Source: Streptomyces sp. 840.1 (lineage in GTDB: Bacteria; Actinomycetota; Actinomycetes; Streptomycetales; Streptomycetaceae). Taken from it: 64,000 nt of DNA. The stretch spans positions 3,291,001 to 3,355,000 of the forward strand of contig NZ_RJUU01000001.1 in NCBI RefSeq assembly GCF_003751445.1, written 5' to 3'. Of the stretch, positions 18,297 through 26,746 are shown one piece after another. Both the position numbers and the translations under genes were made by a program. Under the pieces are notes generated by a model. The model saw only the letters and a list, made by a program, of their open reading frames with translations. It was not told the DNA's origin and did not search any database. Within the stretch, counting starts at the first letter, position 1, and each line of letters opens with the position of its first letter.

Positions 18297-19496
18297 ATGG
18301 ACCAGCTGGAGCGGGCCCGGGAACTCCTCGCGGAGCACCCCGTCGTGGACGGCCACAACGACCTGCCGTGGGCGCTGCGCGAACAGGTCAACTACGACCT
18401 GGCCGCCCGCGACATCGCCACCGACCAGTCGGCCCATCTGCACACCGACATCCCCAGGCTGCGCGCGGGCGGCGTCGGAGCCCAGTTCTGGTCCGTCTAC
18501 GTACGGTCGGACATGGCGGGCGAGGACGCCGTCAGTGCCACCCTGGAACAGATCGACGTGGTCGCCGAGCTGCTGGCCCGCCACCCCGGCGACCTGCGCC
18601 GCGCGCTGAGCGCCGACGACATGGAGGCGGCCCGTGCCGAGGGCCGTATCGCCTCCCTGATGGGCGCCGAGGGCGGCCACTCCATCAACAACTCGCTGGG
18701 CACCCTGCGCGCCCTGCACACCCTCGGCGTCCGCTACATGACGCTGACCCACAACGACAACATCGCCTGGGCCGACTCCGCGACCGACGAGCCGGGCGTC
18801 GGCGGGCTCTCCCCGTTCGGCCACGAGGTCGTACGGGAGATGAACCGCACCGGGATGCTGGTCGACCTCTCGCACGTGGCGGCCACGACGATGCGCGACG
18901 CCCTGCGCACGTCCACCGCGCCGGTGATGTTCTCGCACTCCTCGGCGCGCGCGATCTGCGACCACCCGCGCAACATCCCCGACGACGTCCTTGCCCAGCT
19001 CCCGGCCAACGGCGGCATCGCCATGGCGACGTTCGTGCCGAAGTTCGTCCTGCCTGAGGCCGTCGCCTGGACGACGTCCGCCGACGAGAACATGCGCGCC
19101 CAGGGCCTGCACCACCTGGACACCACCGAGCGGGGCATGAAGGTCCACGCCGCGTTCGAGGCGGCGAACCCCCGCCCGATGGCGACCGTGGCGACGATCG
19201 CGGACCACCTCGACCACATGCGCGAGGTCGCCGGGATCGACCACATCGGCATCGGCGGCGACTACGACGGCACCGCGTTCCTCCCGCAGGGCCTCCAGGA
19301 CGTCGCGGGCTACCCGAACCTGATCGCGGAGCTGCTCGGACGGGGCTGGTCCGCCGCCGACCTGGCCAGGCTCACCTGGCAGAACGCGGTACGGGTGCTG
19401 CGCGCGGCCGAGGACGTGTCGCGCGAGCTGTCCGCCCGCCGGGGCCCGTCCCACGCCACGATCGAACAGCTGGACGCCCCGGACCCGACTGCCTGA
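18297..19496 (+). CDS. Membrane-dipeptidase family (M19) dipeptidase
   Basis: A 399-aa zinc peptidase of family M19, which cleaves dipeptides including D-amino-acid-containing ones. Metal-site motifs are [14 protein letters not shown] near residue 17, MGAEGGHSI (bridging Glu), MFSHSSAR with the zinc His, and [10 protein letters not shown] late in the protein. The segment [18 protein letters not shown] is a further family hallmark. ATG 18297 lies 7 bp after purE with an AGGA site. No signal peptide is visible, so it is probably cytoplasmic. Co-transcription with purKE is likely, without an obvious metabolic link. Confidence 0.93.
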   Translation: MDQLERARELLAEHPVVDGHNDLPWALREQVNYDLAARDIATDQSAHLHTDIPRLRAGGVGAQFWSVYVRSDMAGEDAVSATLEQIDVVAELLARHPGDLRRALSADDMEAARAEGRIASLMGAEGGHSINNSLGTLRALHTLGVRYMTLTHNDNIAWADSATDEPGVGGLSPFGHEVVREMNRTGMLVDLSHVAATTMRDALRTSTAPVMFSHSSARAICDHPRNIPDDVLAQLPANGGIAMATFVPKFVLPEAVAWTTSADENMRAQGLHHLDTTERGMKVHAAFEAANPRPMATVATIADHLDHMREVAGIDHIGIGGDYDGTAFLPQGLQDVAGYPNLIAELLGRGWSAADLARLTWQNAVRVLRAAEDVSRELSARRGPSHATIEQLDAPDPTA

Positions 19497-19504
19497 GCCG
19501 GGAC

Positions 19505-19523
19505 CGGGGCGCCCGGCGCCCCG
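19505..19523. terminator. Hairpin between dipeptidase and VOC genes
   Basis: CGGGGCGCC (19505-19513) and GGCGCCCCG (19515-19523) form a compact GC hairpin between convergent genes, followed by CTTCTCTCC on the plus strand. Confidence 0.7.
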
Positions 19524-19540
19524 CTTCTCTCCCGTTCTCT

Positions 19541-19900
19541 CTAGCCGGCGCAGAGACAGAACGGGTGACCTGCGGGATCGGCGTACACCCGGAAGGTCCG
19601 CTCCCGGTCATCCGCTTCGAGCACCGTCGCACCCAGCGCCAGCGCCTCCCGCTCGGCCGCGTCCAGATCGGGCACGGTCAGATCCAGATGGAACTGCTGC
19701 GAACCCTCCGGACGCGGCCACTTCGGCGGGACGAAGCCGGGCGCGGCCTGGAAGGCGAGCGGAGTGCCGGTGCCTCCCGTGAGATCCACCCAGTCCTCGT
19801 GCTCCTCGATCTTTCCGCCGAGCAGTCCGGCGTAGAAACCGGCCAGGGCGACGGGATCGGGGCAGTCCAGAACGACGGCACCCAGTACGGCAACAGCCAT
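19541..19900 (-). CDS. VOC (glyoxalase/bleomycin-resistance fold) protein
   Basis: A 119-aa single-domain vicinal-oxygen-chelate protein. Features are LGAVVLDCPDPVALAGFYAGLLGG at the N-terminus, WVDLTGGTGTPLAFQ, QQFHLDLTVPDLDAAEREAL and the C-terminal FRVYADPAGHPFCLC. The last is the metal/aromatic end of the fold. ATG 19900 has a strong GAGGAGGAA site. Substrate is unknown. It is divergent from a CGNR regulator, with an operator-like repeat between them, so the pair may form a small sensing/detoxification unit. Confidence 0.9.
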   Translation of the reverse strand: MAVAVLGAVVLDCPDPVALAGFYAGLLGGKIEEHEDWVDLTGGTGTPLAFQAAPGFVPPKWPRPEGSQQFHLDLTVPDLDAAEREALALGATVLEADDRERTFRVYADPAGHPFCLCAG

Positions 19901-19932
19901 GACGCTTCCTCCTCGGGCAGATGCGGACAGGG

Positions 19933-19969
19933 GGTTACTGGTAAAGGCGCTCAACCAGTAACCGTTACT
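19933..19969. promoter_or_regulatory. Operator-like GTTACTG repeat between VOC and CGNR genes
   Basis: GGTTACTGGT (19933-19942) and ACCAGTAACC (19954-19963) are perfect inverted repeats with an 11-nt spacer. A third copy, GTTACT (19964-19969), abuts the second arm to form AGTAAC-C-GTTACT. The cluster fills the 102-bp divergent promoter region. Confidence 0.65.
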
Positions 19970-20002
19970 GCATGCTCCCGCAATGGGGGTAACGTCGCAA
20001 CC

Positions 20003-20515
20003 ATGATTGAGAGGGACTCCGCGCCCGGCGGACTCGCGCTGATCGAGGCCCTGGTCAACACCCTGAACGTGGAGACCGGCGCGGACACCCTCGACACGGC
20101 CGAAGGACGCGCCGGTCTGGCCCTCGCCGAGCCGGACGTCCCGGCGGCCCGCACGCTCCGCGAGGCCCTGCGCGCCGTCTGCCTGGCCCACGCGGGCCAC
20201 CGTCCGCCCGAGGGTGAGTCGGTGTCCCTGCTGGACCGGCTGCTGGCCGGCGCGCCGCTGCGGGTCCGCGTGGACGAGGAGGGCGCGGCGGTGCTGCGCG
20301 CGGTCGAGGAGCCGCCCGGACTGACCGCCCGGGTCGCGACGGCCATCGCCGCGGCATCGGCGGACGGGACCTGGGACCGGCTCAAGGTGTGCGAGGCGGC
20401 GGACTGCCGCTGGGCCTATTACGACCGCAGCCCGGCGGGGCGGCGCCGCTGGTGCTCCATGTCGGTGTGCGGCGCCCGCGCGAAGATGCGCACGTACCGC
20501 GCGAAGCGCGGCTGA
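20003..20515 (+). CDS. CGNR zinc-finger transcriptional regulator
   Basis: A 170-aa protein with an N-terminal ligand-binding-type region (ABATE-like, LALIEALVNTLNVETG) and a C-terminal CGNR zinc finger: CEAADCRWAYYDRSPAGRRR followed by WCSMSVCGARAKM. The finger has the usual Cys pairs, with CGAR replacing the canonical CGNR. ATG 20003 lacks an SD. TAACGT (19990-19995) is 7 nt upstream, suggesting a leaderless mRNA. The divergent VOC gene and the intervening inverted repeat make local autoregulation plausible. Confidence 0.88.
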   Translation: MIERDSAPGGLALIEALVNTLNVETGADTLDTAEGRAGLALAEPDVPAARTLREALRAVCLAHAGHRPPEGESVSLLDRLLAGAPLRVRVDEEGAAVLRAVEEPPGLTARVATAIAAASADGTWDRLKVCEAADCRWAYYDRSPAGRRRWCSMSVCGARAKMRTYRAKRG

Positions 20516-20560
20516 GGAGGGGCAGACCCGGACGCAGCGCTTCCGTCCCCGCCCCCGGGC

Positions 20561-21904
20561 CTAGGCCTTCGGGCGTCCCATCGCCCGGAACGTCCACCCG
20601 GCCTCGCGCCACACCACCGGGTCCAGCGCGTTGCGCCCGTCCAGGATGAGCTTGCGGCCTGCGGCCTCGCCCAGCGCCGCCGGGTCCAGCTCGCGGAACT
20701 CGCTCCACTCCGTCAGGTGCAGCACGACGTCGGCGCCGCGCACCGCGTCCAGGGCGCTGTCCGCGTAACCGAGCGTGGGGAAGAGGCGGCGGGCGTTGTC
20801 CATGCCCTTCGGGTCGAAGACGGTGACCTGGCCGCCCTGGAGGTGGATCTGCCCGGCGACGTTCAGCGCGGGCGAATCGCGTACGTCGTCCGAGTCGGGC
20901 TTGAAGGTGGCGCCCAGGACGCCCACCCGCTTGCCGAGGAACGAGTCGCCGCCGACGGCCTCCCTGGCCAGCTCCACCATGTGGCCGCGGCGCCGCATGT
21001 TGATCGAGTCGACCTCGCGCAGGAAGGTCAGCGCCTGGTCGGCGCCCAGTTCACCGGCGCGCGCCATGAAGGCGCGGATGTCCTTGGGCAGGCAGCCGCC
21101 GCCGAAGCCGATGCCCGCGCGCAGGAACTTCTTCCCGATCCGCTCGTCGTGGCCGATCGCCTCGGCCAGCTTGACGACGTCGCCGTCGGCGGCCTCGCAG
21201 ACCTCCGCCATGGCGTTGATGAAGGAGATCTTGGTGGCCAGGAAGGAGTTGGCCGAGGTCTTCACCAGTTCGGCGGTCGGGAAGTCCGTCACCACGAACG
21301 GGGACCCCTCCGCGACCGGCCCGGCGTAGACCTCGCGCAGCAGCTTCTCGGCCCGCTCGCTCTCCACGCCGACGACGATCCGGTCCGGGTGCAGGGTGTC
21401 CTTGACGGCGAAGCCCTCGCGGAGGAACTCGGGGTTCCACGCCAGCTCGGCGCCGTCGCCCGCGGGTGCGAGCTCGGTGAGCCGCGCGGCGAGCCGGGCA
21501 GCGGAGCCGACCGGCACCGTGGACTTGCCGACGACCAGGGCCGGCCTGGTCAGAAGCGGCGCGAGCGATTCGAAGGCGCTGTCCACGTAGCTCATGTCGC
21601 AGGCGTACTCGCCGTGCTTCTGCGGGGTGTTCACGCAGACGAAGTGCACATCGCCGAATTCCGCCACCTCTTCCCACGAGGTGGTGAAGCGCAGCCGCCC
21701 GCTGGCGCCCTCGATGCCCGCGACATGCTTCTTCAGGATCTCTTCCAGCCCCGGCTCGTACATCGGGACCCGGCCGGCCGAGAGCATCTCGATCTTCTCG
21801 GGCACGACGTCGAGCCCGAGCACCTCGAAGCCCAGTTCGGCCATGGCCGCGGCGTGGGTGGCGCCGAGGTAGCCGGTGCCGATCACAGTGATCCTGAGGG
21901 CCAT
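20561..21904 (-). CDS. UDP-glucose 6-dehydrogenase
   Basis: Oxidises UDP-glucose to UDP-glucuronate with two NAD+. The 447-aa protein has the N-terminal Rossmann motif VIGTGYLGATHAAAMAELG, VCVNTPQ, VGKSTVPVG, NPEFLREG and the catalytic Cys271 in GIGFGGGCLPKD. It also shows VLGATFKPDSDDVRDSPAL in the UDP-binding domain. ATG 21904 has AGGAG 7 nt upstream. It supplies uronic acid donors for surface polysaccharide; the envelope cluster is about 9 kb away. Confidence 0.95.
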   Translation of the reverse strand: MALRITVIGTGYLGATHAAAMAELGFEVLGLDVVPEKIEMLSAGRVPMYEPGLEEILKKHVAGIEGASGRLRFTTSWEEVAEFGDVHFVCVNTPQKHGEYACDMSYVDSAFESLAPLLTRPALVVGKSTVPVGSAARLAARLTELAPAGDGAELAWNPEFLREGFAVKDTLHPDRIVVGVESERAEKLLREVYAGPVAEGSPFVVTDFPTAELVKTSANSFLATKISFINAMAEVCEAADGDVVKLAEAIGHDERIGKKFLRAGIGFGGGCLPKDIRAFMARAGELGADQALTFLREVDSINMRRRGHMVELAREAVGGDSFLGKRVGVLGATFKPDSDDVRDSPALNVAGQIHLQGGQVTVFDPKGMDNARRLFPTLGYADSALDAVRGADVVLHLTEWSEFRELDPAALGEAAGRKLILDGRNALDPVVWREAGWTFRAMGRPKA

Positions 21905-22028
21905 GTAGTGCTCCTGTGAGATGCGGGCAGACGTGCGGTGAACGAGCATAGTCGTGCCCCTGAATCGCTCCATTCCGGCTGTCGCGAAGCTCACGGCCCC
22001 AGCGCGTATGCCATTGCGGGGGCGGGCG

Positions 22029-22060
22029 CCTAAAATTAGGTTACTTAACGGTAGTTAGCT
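22029..22060. promoter_or_regulatory. AT-rich palindromic region upstream of acyl-CoA dehydrogenase
   Basis: CCTAA-AA-TTAGG (22029-22040) is a perfect 5-bp inverted repeat, followed by GTTACTTAAC, another near-palindrome. This AT-rich patch in a GC-rich intergenic region 22-53 nt before the start resembles a TetR-type operator or promoter core. Confidence 0.4.
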
Positions 22061-22081
22061 GCATCCTGGGGAGTGAGAGTC

Positions 22082-23239
22082 TTGGCGGGTTCGACCGATT
22101 TCGACCTGTACCGTCCGGCCGAGGAGCACGAGATGCTCCGTGAGACGGTGCGTGCGCTCGCCGAGGCGAAGATCGCCCCGCACGCGGCCGCGGTCGACGA
22201 GGAGGCCCGCTTCCCGCAGGAGGCGCTGGACGCCCTCACCGCCGCCGACCTGCACGCCGTCCACGTACCCGAGGAGTACGGCGGCGCCGGCGCCGACGCG
22301 CTCGCCACGGTCATCGTGATCGAGGAGGTGGCCCGCGCCTGCGTCTCCTCTTCCCTCATCCCGGCCGTGAACAAGCTCGGCTCGCTCCCGGTGATCCTCT
22401 CCGGCTCCGAGGACCTGAAGAAGAAGTACCTGGGCCCGCTGGCCAAGGGCGACGCGATGTTCTCGTACGCCCTCTCCGAGCCCGACGCGGGCTCCGACGC
22501 CGCCGGCATGAAGACCAAGGCCGTCCGCGACGGCGACTTCTGGGTCCTCAACGGCGTGAAGCGCTGGATCACCAACGCGGGCGTCTCCGAGTACTACACG
22601 GTCATGGCGGTCACCGACCCGGCCAAGCGCTCCAAGGGCATCTCGGCCTTCGTCGTCGAGAAGTCGGACGAAGGCGTCTCCTTCGGCGCCCCGGAGAAGA
22701 AGCTCGGCATCAAGGGCTCCCCGACCCGTGAGGTCTACTTCGACAACGTCCGCATCCCCGCCGACCGCATGATCGGCGAGGAGGGCACCGGCTTCGCCAC
22801 GGCGATGAAGACCCTGGACCACACCCGCATCACGATCGCCGCCCAGGCCCTCGGCGTCGCCCAGGGCGCGCTGGACTACGCCAAGGGTTACGTCCAGGAG
22901 CGCAAGCAGTTCGGCAAGCCGATCGGTGACTTCCAGGGCATCCAGTTCATGCTCGCGGACATGGCCATGAAGCTCGAGGCGGCCCGCCAGCTCACGTACT
23001 CGGCCGCCGCCAAGTCCGAGCGCCTCGACGGCGACCTCACCTTCTTCGGCGCCGCGGCCAAGTGCTTCGCGTCCGACGTCGCGATGGAGGTCACCACGGA
23101 CGCGGTCCAGCTGCTCGGCGGCTACGGCTACACGCGGGACTACCCGGTGGAGCGGATGATGCGCGACGCCAAGATCACCCAGATCTACGAGGGCACGAAC
23201 CAGGTCCAGCGGATCGTCATGGCGCGAAACCTCCCGTAA
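22082..23239 (+). CDS. Acyl-CoA dehydrogenase
   Basis: A 385-aa FAD flavoenzyme that introduces the alpha-beta double bond in acyl-CoA thioesters. Family features are FSYALSEPDAGSDAAGMKT, GVKRWITNAGVSE, IKGSPTREVYFDNVRIP and LLGGYGYTRDYPVERMMRDAKITQIYEGTNQ. The catalytic Glu sits in YEGTN near residue 370. TTG 22082 is preferred because GGGGAG lies 8 nt upstream. GTG 22073 would overlap that SD and add three residues. The position-370 Glu places it with short/medium-chain butyryl-CoA-type enzymes. Confidence 0.92.
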   Translation: MAGSTDFDLYRPAEEHEMLRETVRALAEAKIAPHAAAVDEEARFPQEALDALTAADLHAVHVPEEYGGAGADALATVIVIEEVARACVSSSLIPAVNKLGSLPVILSGSEDLKKKYLGPLAKGDAMFSYALSEPDAGSDAAGMKTKAVRDGDFWVLNGVKRWITNAGVSEYYTVMAVTDPAKRSKGISAFVVEKSDEGVSFGAPEKKLGIKGSPTREVYFDNVRIPADRMIGEEGTGFATAMKTLDHTRITIAAQALGVAQGALDYAKGYVQERKQFGKPIGDFQGIQFMLADMAMKLEAARQLTYSAAAKSERLDGDLTFFGAAAKCFASDVAMEVTTDAVQLLGGYGYTRDYPVERMMRDAKITQIYEGTNQVQRIVMARNLP

Positions 23240-23339
23240 CGACACACCCCGCACCACGGGTTACCTGCCACGCTCACGCGCCTCGCAGCCGGGTCAGCAG
23301 ACCGGCGCGGGGCGCGTCGCCGTGCGGCCGGAGGGCCGG

Positions 23340-24164
23340 TCAGGGCAGCAGGGCGGCTGCGAACCTCCCGCGGTGGGCCGTGAGCCATTCCTGGACGCGG
23401 TCCCAGCGTTCCCAGCCGCCACGGTCGGACAGCGCCCGGAGGTAGCCGGGGTCACCTTCCGCCACGCGGCCGGCGACGAAGGCCCGGCAGGCCGCGGTCG
23501 CCTGTTCGATGACCTCGGGCAGTTCGGCGCGTTCCTGTGACGAGAGGCCGTAGCCGTCGGCCAGGACGCGCAGGCGCGCCATGACGTCCAGCCCGGCGGG
23601 GTACAGGGCCGACGCGGACGTGGGATCGAGCATCGGAACCCAGTAGCGGGCGGTCATGGCGACGTCCCACAGCGGCCGGCCGGGGGCCGCCAGGTCGAAG
23701 TCGATCAGCGCGGCGGCCCGGCCGTCGCGGAACACGACGTTCTCCGGGCACACATCGTTGTGGCACAGCACCGTGCCGCCCGCCGGATCGGACAGCGCCC
23801 GGGGCCACTCGGCGCTCCTGTCGACCGGGATGCGCGCGCAGGCCTCGTGCAGCCGCCGCAGCAGGCTCCCCACCGAGCTCAGCGCCGCCTCGGTCATCGC
23901 CCAGCGCGGGAACGGCGGCAGGGCCACGTCACCGGGGAGGTACGTCAGCCGCTCGCGGCCGTCCGAGGTGAGGGCGACCGGGGTCGGCGCCGCGTCGAAG
24001 CCCTGCTCACCGAGGGCGGCGAGGTGGGCGTGCAGGGCGCGCGCGGTGCGCGGCGCGGGCCGCTCCACCACCGCACCACGACGGAAGACCGCGCCCACGT
24101 TCACCATGCCGCCGGCCAGCGGCTCGCCGTCCGCCGGCTCACTCCCGACCGCCACGCCGATCAC
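23340..24164 (-). CDS. Aminoglycoside phosphotransferase (APH)-family kinase-like protein
   Basis: A 274-aa protein of the APH/choline-kinase fold. The catalytic loop is TVLCHNDVCPENVVF and the metal-binding motif is AALIDFDLAAPG. Both match APH enzymes, with HND replacing HGD, a common variant. The substrate is unknown; most chromosomal members are not resistance enzymes. The start is GTG 24164; an internal GTG would also fit. The short fragment at 24166-24363 ends immediately upstream on the same strand. Confidence 0.85.
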   Translation of the reverse strand: MIGVAVGSEPADGEPLAGGMVNVGAVFRRGAVVERPAPRTARALHAHLAALGEQGFDAAPTPVALTSDGRERLTYLPGDVALPPFPRWAMTEAALSSVGSLLRRLHEACARIPVDRSAEWPRALSDPAGGTVLCHNDVCPENVVFRDGRAAALIDFDLAAPGRPLWDVAMTARYWVPMLDPTSASALYPAGLDVMARLRVLADGYGLSSQERAELPEVIEQATAACRAFVAGRVAEGDPGYLRALSDRGGWERWDRVQEWLTAHRGRFAAALLP

Positions 24165-24165
24165 G

Positions 24166-24363
24166 CTACCGCCCGGTCGGCGGCCCGAACACGTCTTCCG
24201 CGGAGGAGGCCGTGGCGGCCCGTTGCAGCCACTCGCTCAGGCGCCCGGGTCCGGTGCAGTCGGTGATCTTCTCGCGCATCTCGTCGGTGACGACGACGCC
24301 GCGGACTTCGAGGATCAGCAGGAGGCTCTGCGCCCGACCTTGGGCCTGGCCCTGTTCACCCAT
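24166..24363 (-). pseudogene. Fragment resembling the C-terminus of an Rpn/transposase-like nuclease
   Basis: Sixty-five residues beginning MGEQGQAQGRAQSLLLILEVRG and ending LQRAATASSAEDVFG. They resemble the C-terminal tail of Rpn-type (PD-(D/E)XK recombination-promoting nuclease) proteins, which carry G-E-A-Q/K repeats then a helical SAEDVF-like end. No catalytic nuclease domain precedes it. Upstream DNA is the promoter region of the divergent gene. I read it as a remnant, though a small functional protein cannot be excluded. It ends 1 nt before the APH-like start. Confidence 0.5.
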
Positions 24364-24440
24364 GCGAGTGATGAGCGGGCAGGGGAGCGGGACCGACGCT
24401 CGCGCGTACGCCGTTGTTCCGGGGCCGAGGACACTGCGGC

Positions 24441-24908
24441 ATGATCGTGGCCATGGGACACCCTCATCTGCCGACAACCGAGGCCGCCGTCGCCGCTGTG
24501 CGCGAGGTCGCGCGCGCGTACAACCTGGAGGTGGAGGTCACCGACGACATCGGGGCGGACCAGACCTCCCGGCGCTCCTCGGCGGGTGCCTTCGCCGTGG
24601 TCGACGCGGACGGGGCGCTGCCGCACGAGGCGTTCGTGGAGCTGGGCGGTACGCCCGCCGTCACCGTTCAGGTGTTCCCCGAGGACGACGCGAAGATCAC
24701 CGTGGACGGGGTGGAGTTCAACGACGTCCCCCGCGACTCCGTGCCCGCTTTCCTGCGTTCCGTGTACGGCGGGACGGCCCACGTGAAGGGGAAGCGTTTC
24801 CCGCCCGGCCGCTGGCTCGTCGTGCCGCTGCCGGGGGACGAGACGTACAAGGAGCTCATCGCGCGGACCATGCTCAGCCCCTGGCTCGTCCGCAGCACGC
24901 GCGGCTGA
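24441..24908 (+). CDS. Hypothetical protein
   Basis: A 155-aa soluble protein I cannot assign. It is moderately acidic, with no signal peptide or TM helix. An N-terminal helix (TEAAVAAVREVARAYNLEVEV) is followed by a beta-rich middle (PAVTVQVFPEDDAKITVDGVEF) and a C-terminal WLVVPLPGDETYKELIART. ATG 24441 has GAGGA about 9 nt upstream; ATG 24453 is an alternative. Codon bias is normal for the window, so it is likely a real gene. Confidence 0.75.
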   Translation: MIVAMGHPHLPTTEAAVAAVREVARAYNLEVEVTDDIGADQTSRRSSAGAFAVVDADGALPHEAFVELGGTPAVTVQVFPEDDAKITVDGVEFNDVPRDSVPAFLRSVYGGTAHVKGKRFPPGRWLVVPLPGDETYKELIARTMLSPWLVRSTRG

Positions 24909-24939
24909 GGGAGCTTCCCCGGGCGTCCCGGGACCGCTG

Positions 24940-26145
24940 TCAGCCGCGCGTCGCGTCTTCCCGGGGGCGCGGGCTGCCGGCGGCGCCCGAGGGCAGCAGC
25001 CGCCCGCCCAGCAGGACCGCCCAGGCCGCGACCGTCAGCAGGCCGCCCAGCAGGAAGGTGCCCCGTACGCCGGAGTGCGTCAGGACCAGGCCGCCGAGCG
25101 CGGCGCCCGCCGCGATACCGGCGTTGTAGCCGCCGGAGTTGGCCGCCAGGGCCATGTCGGTGCGGCCGGGTGCGCAGCGCAGCATCTCGTTCTGCGTGGC
25201 CATGAAGATGGGGCCGAGCGCGCCGCCCGTCAGTGTCAGGAAGACCACCGCCGCCACCTGTTCGCCGCCCGTCGCGTACAGGCCGAGCATGCCCACCGCC
25301 TGCGTGGCGACCGCGGCGGCCGTCACCGTCTGCGGGAAGCGGTCCAGCAGCAGCCCGGTGACGCCCACTCCGGCCAGGCAGGCGAGGCCGAACACCAGGA
25401 GCAGGAGGTTGACCGCGCCCCCGGAGAAGCCGCTCACGTCGCCCAGGAACTTCACGACGTACGTGTAGCCCGCGAACGCGCCGGTGGCGGAGAGGGCTCC
25501 GGCCGCCAGCACCGTGCCGAAGCGGCGCGCGTCGGGGTGGCTCCCGTACGCCGCGTGCCCCTCGTCCGGGCGGGAGGTCGGGAGCAGGACGGCGATCGTC
25601 ACCAGGGAGACGGACCCCAGGGCCGCCACCACCGCGACCGGCACCTGCCAGCCGCTCTGCCGGCCCAGCCACGTCCCGGCGGGCACCCCGAACACCAGGG
25701 CGAGTGAACCGGCCACGGACAGCGCCCCGACCACCCGCCCCCGCAGCCCCGGCCGGAACAGGCCCACCGCGACCGGTCCCATCACCGCCCAGAACAGCGC
25801 CTGGGCCAGCGCCGTCACCAGCCGGGCCGCGAGCAGCGGCCAGTAGGAGGAGGCCGAGGCCGCCACCAGGCTGGACACGACCAGTGCGCTCAGCAGGGCC
25901 GTGAGCACGTGGCGCCGGGGCATCGCCCGGGTGAAGTGCGCCAGCGGCAGGGACGCGACGGCGACCGTCACGCCGTAACCGGTGACCAGGTAGCCGACGG
26001 AGGGCAGCGACACGTGCAGGCCGTCCGCGATGAGCTCCAGGAGGCCGATCGGCAGGTTCTCCGCCGTGTTGAACGTGAACGCCGCCAGCATCAGGGCGGC
26101 GAGGACCGCCGGTCCTCTCCGCCTGCCGGCGAGTGCGACGATCAC
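24940..26145 (-). CDS. MFS drug-efflux-type transporter (DHA1-like)
   Basis: A 401-aa permease with about 12 TM helices. Features are NLPIGLLELIADGLHVSLPSVGYLVTGYG near the N-terminus, RRHVLTALL after TM2 and PAGTWLGRQSGWQ at TM5 (motif C-like). These match DHA1 sugar/drug exporters of the AraJ/Cmx type. GTG 26145 is the best start. CACACT lies 6 nt upstream and no SD is visible, suggesting a leaderless message. A longer frame to 26262 would overlap the divergent gene's promoter. The substrate is unknown. Confidence 0.88.
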   Translation of the reverse strand: MIVALAGRRRGPAVLAALMLAAFTFNTAENLPIGLLELIADGLHVSLPSVGYLVTGYGVTVAVASLPLAHFTRAMPRRHVLTALLSALVVSSLVAASASSYWPLLAARLVTALAQALFWAVMGPVAVGLFRPGLRGRVVGALSVAGSLALVFGVPAGTWLGRQSGWQVPVAVVAALGSVSLVTIAVLLPTSRPDEGHAAYGSHPDARRFGTVLAAGALSATGAFAGYTYVVKFLGDVSGFSGGAVNLLLLVFGLACLAGVGVTGLLLDRFPQTVTAAAVATQAVGMLGLYATGGEQVAAVVFLTLTGGALGPIFMATQNEMLRCAPGRTDMALAANSGGYNAGIAAGAALGGLVLTHSGVRGTFLLGGLLTVAAWAVLLGGRLLPSGAAGSPRPREDATRG

Positions 26146-26251
26146 CTCGACAGTGTGGCAGACAACGGCGGACGCGGTCCGGTCCGGACGTACGGCCCCG
26201 GGGCGGGTGCGGTTCAACCGCCCCGGGGGCGGTGGCGTACCTTCCCTACCC

Positions 26252-26746
26252 ATGACGGACATCTACGAGCCGCCCGGACCGGCCGAGTTGGTCGGGCTGT
26301 TCGAGGCGCTGGGTGCCGGGGACGCGGTGGGCTGGGCGGAGTCGGAGGCCGAGGAGGACATTCCTCAGCTGGCCCGGTTCCGGTTCCTGCGCATGGTCTG
26401 GCAGGACATCGACGCCTGGAGCGCGGCGGCGCCCGGCTGGGCCGAGGCCCGCCGGGAGGACGGCCCTGCGGGCGCGGCCGTCGAACGGGCGCTGCGGCTC
26501 GGGCTGACCCCGGCCGAACTGGGCGAGATAGCCCGGGAGATAGCGAAGGAGACCGCGTTCGGTCTGCTCCACGGGCTGGCCGGGCCGACGGACGGCGATC
26601 TGCCGCCCGCGACCGAGGCCCGGCTGCCCGGCTGGTGCCTGGCCGAACTGTCGCCCGACGGGCGGCCCACGGGGCGGGTTCTGCGCGCGCTCCACGAGGA
26701 TCTGGACGAAGCGGAGCCGCAAGGCCCGGCCGGAGGTATCGCATGA
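26252..26746 (+). CDS. Hypothetical protein coupled to a methyltransferase
   Basis: A 164-aa acidic, soluble protein of unknown function (MTDIYEPPGPAELVGLFEALG, then a mostly helical body with LTPAELGEIAREIAKETAFGLLHG). TACCTT at 26238-26243 lies 8 nt before ATG 26252 and there is no SD, so the mRNA is probably leaderless. Its TGA overlaps the methyltransferase ATG (ATGA at 26743), indicating a two-gene operon and perhaps a functional partner. Confidence 0.8.
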   Translation: MTDIYEPPGPAELVGLFEALGAGDAVGWAESEAEEDIPQLARFRFLRMVWQDIDAWSAAAPGWAEARREDGPAGAAVERALRLGLTPAELGEIAREIAKETAFGLLHGLAGPTDGDLPPATEARLPGWCLAELSPDGRPTGRVLRALHEDLDEAEPQGPAGGIA

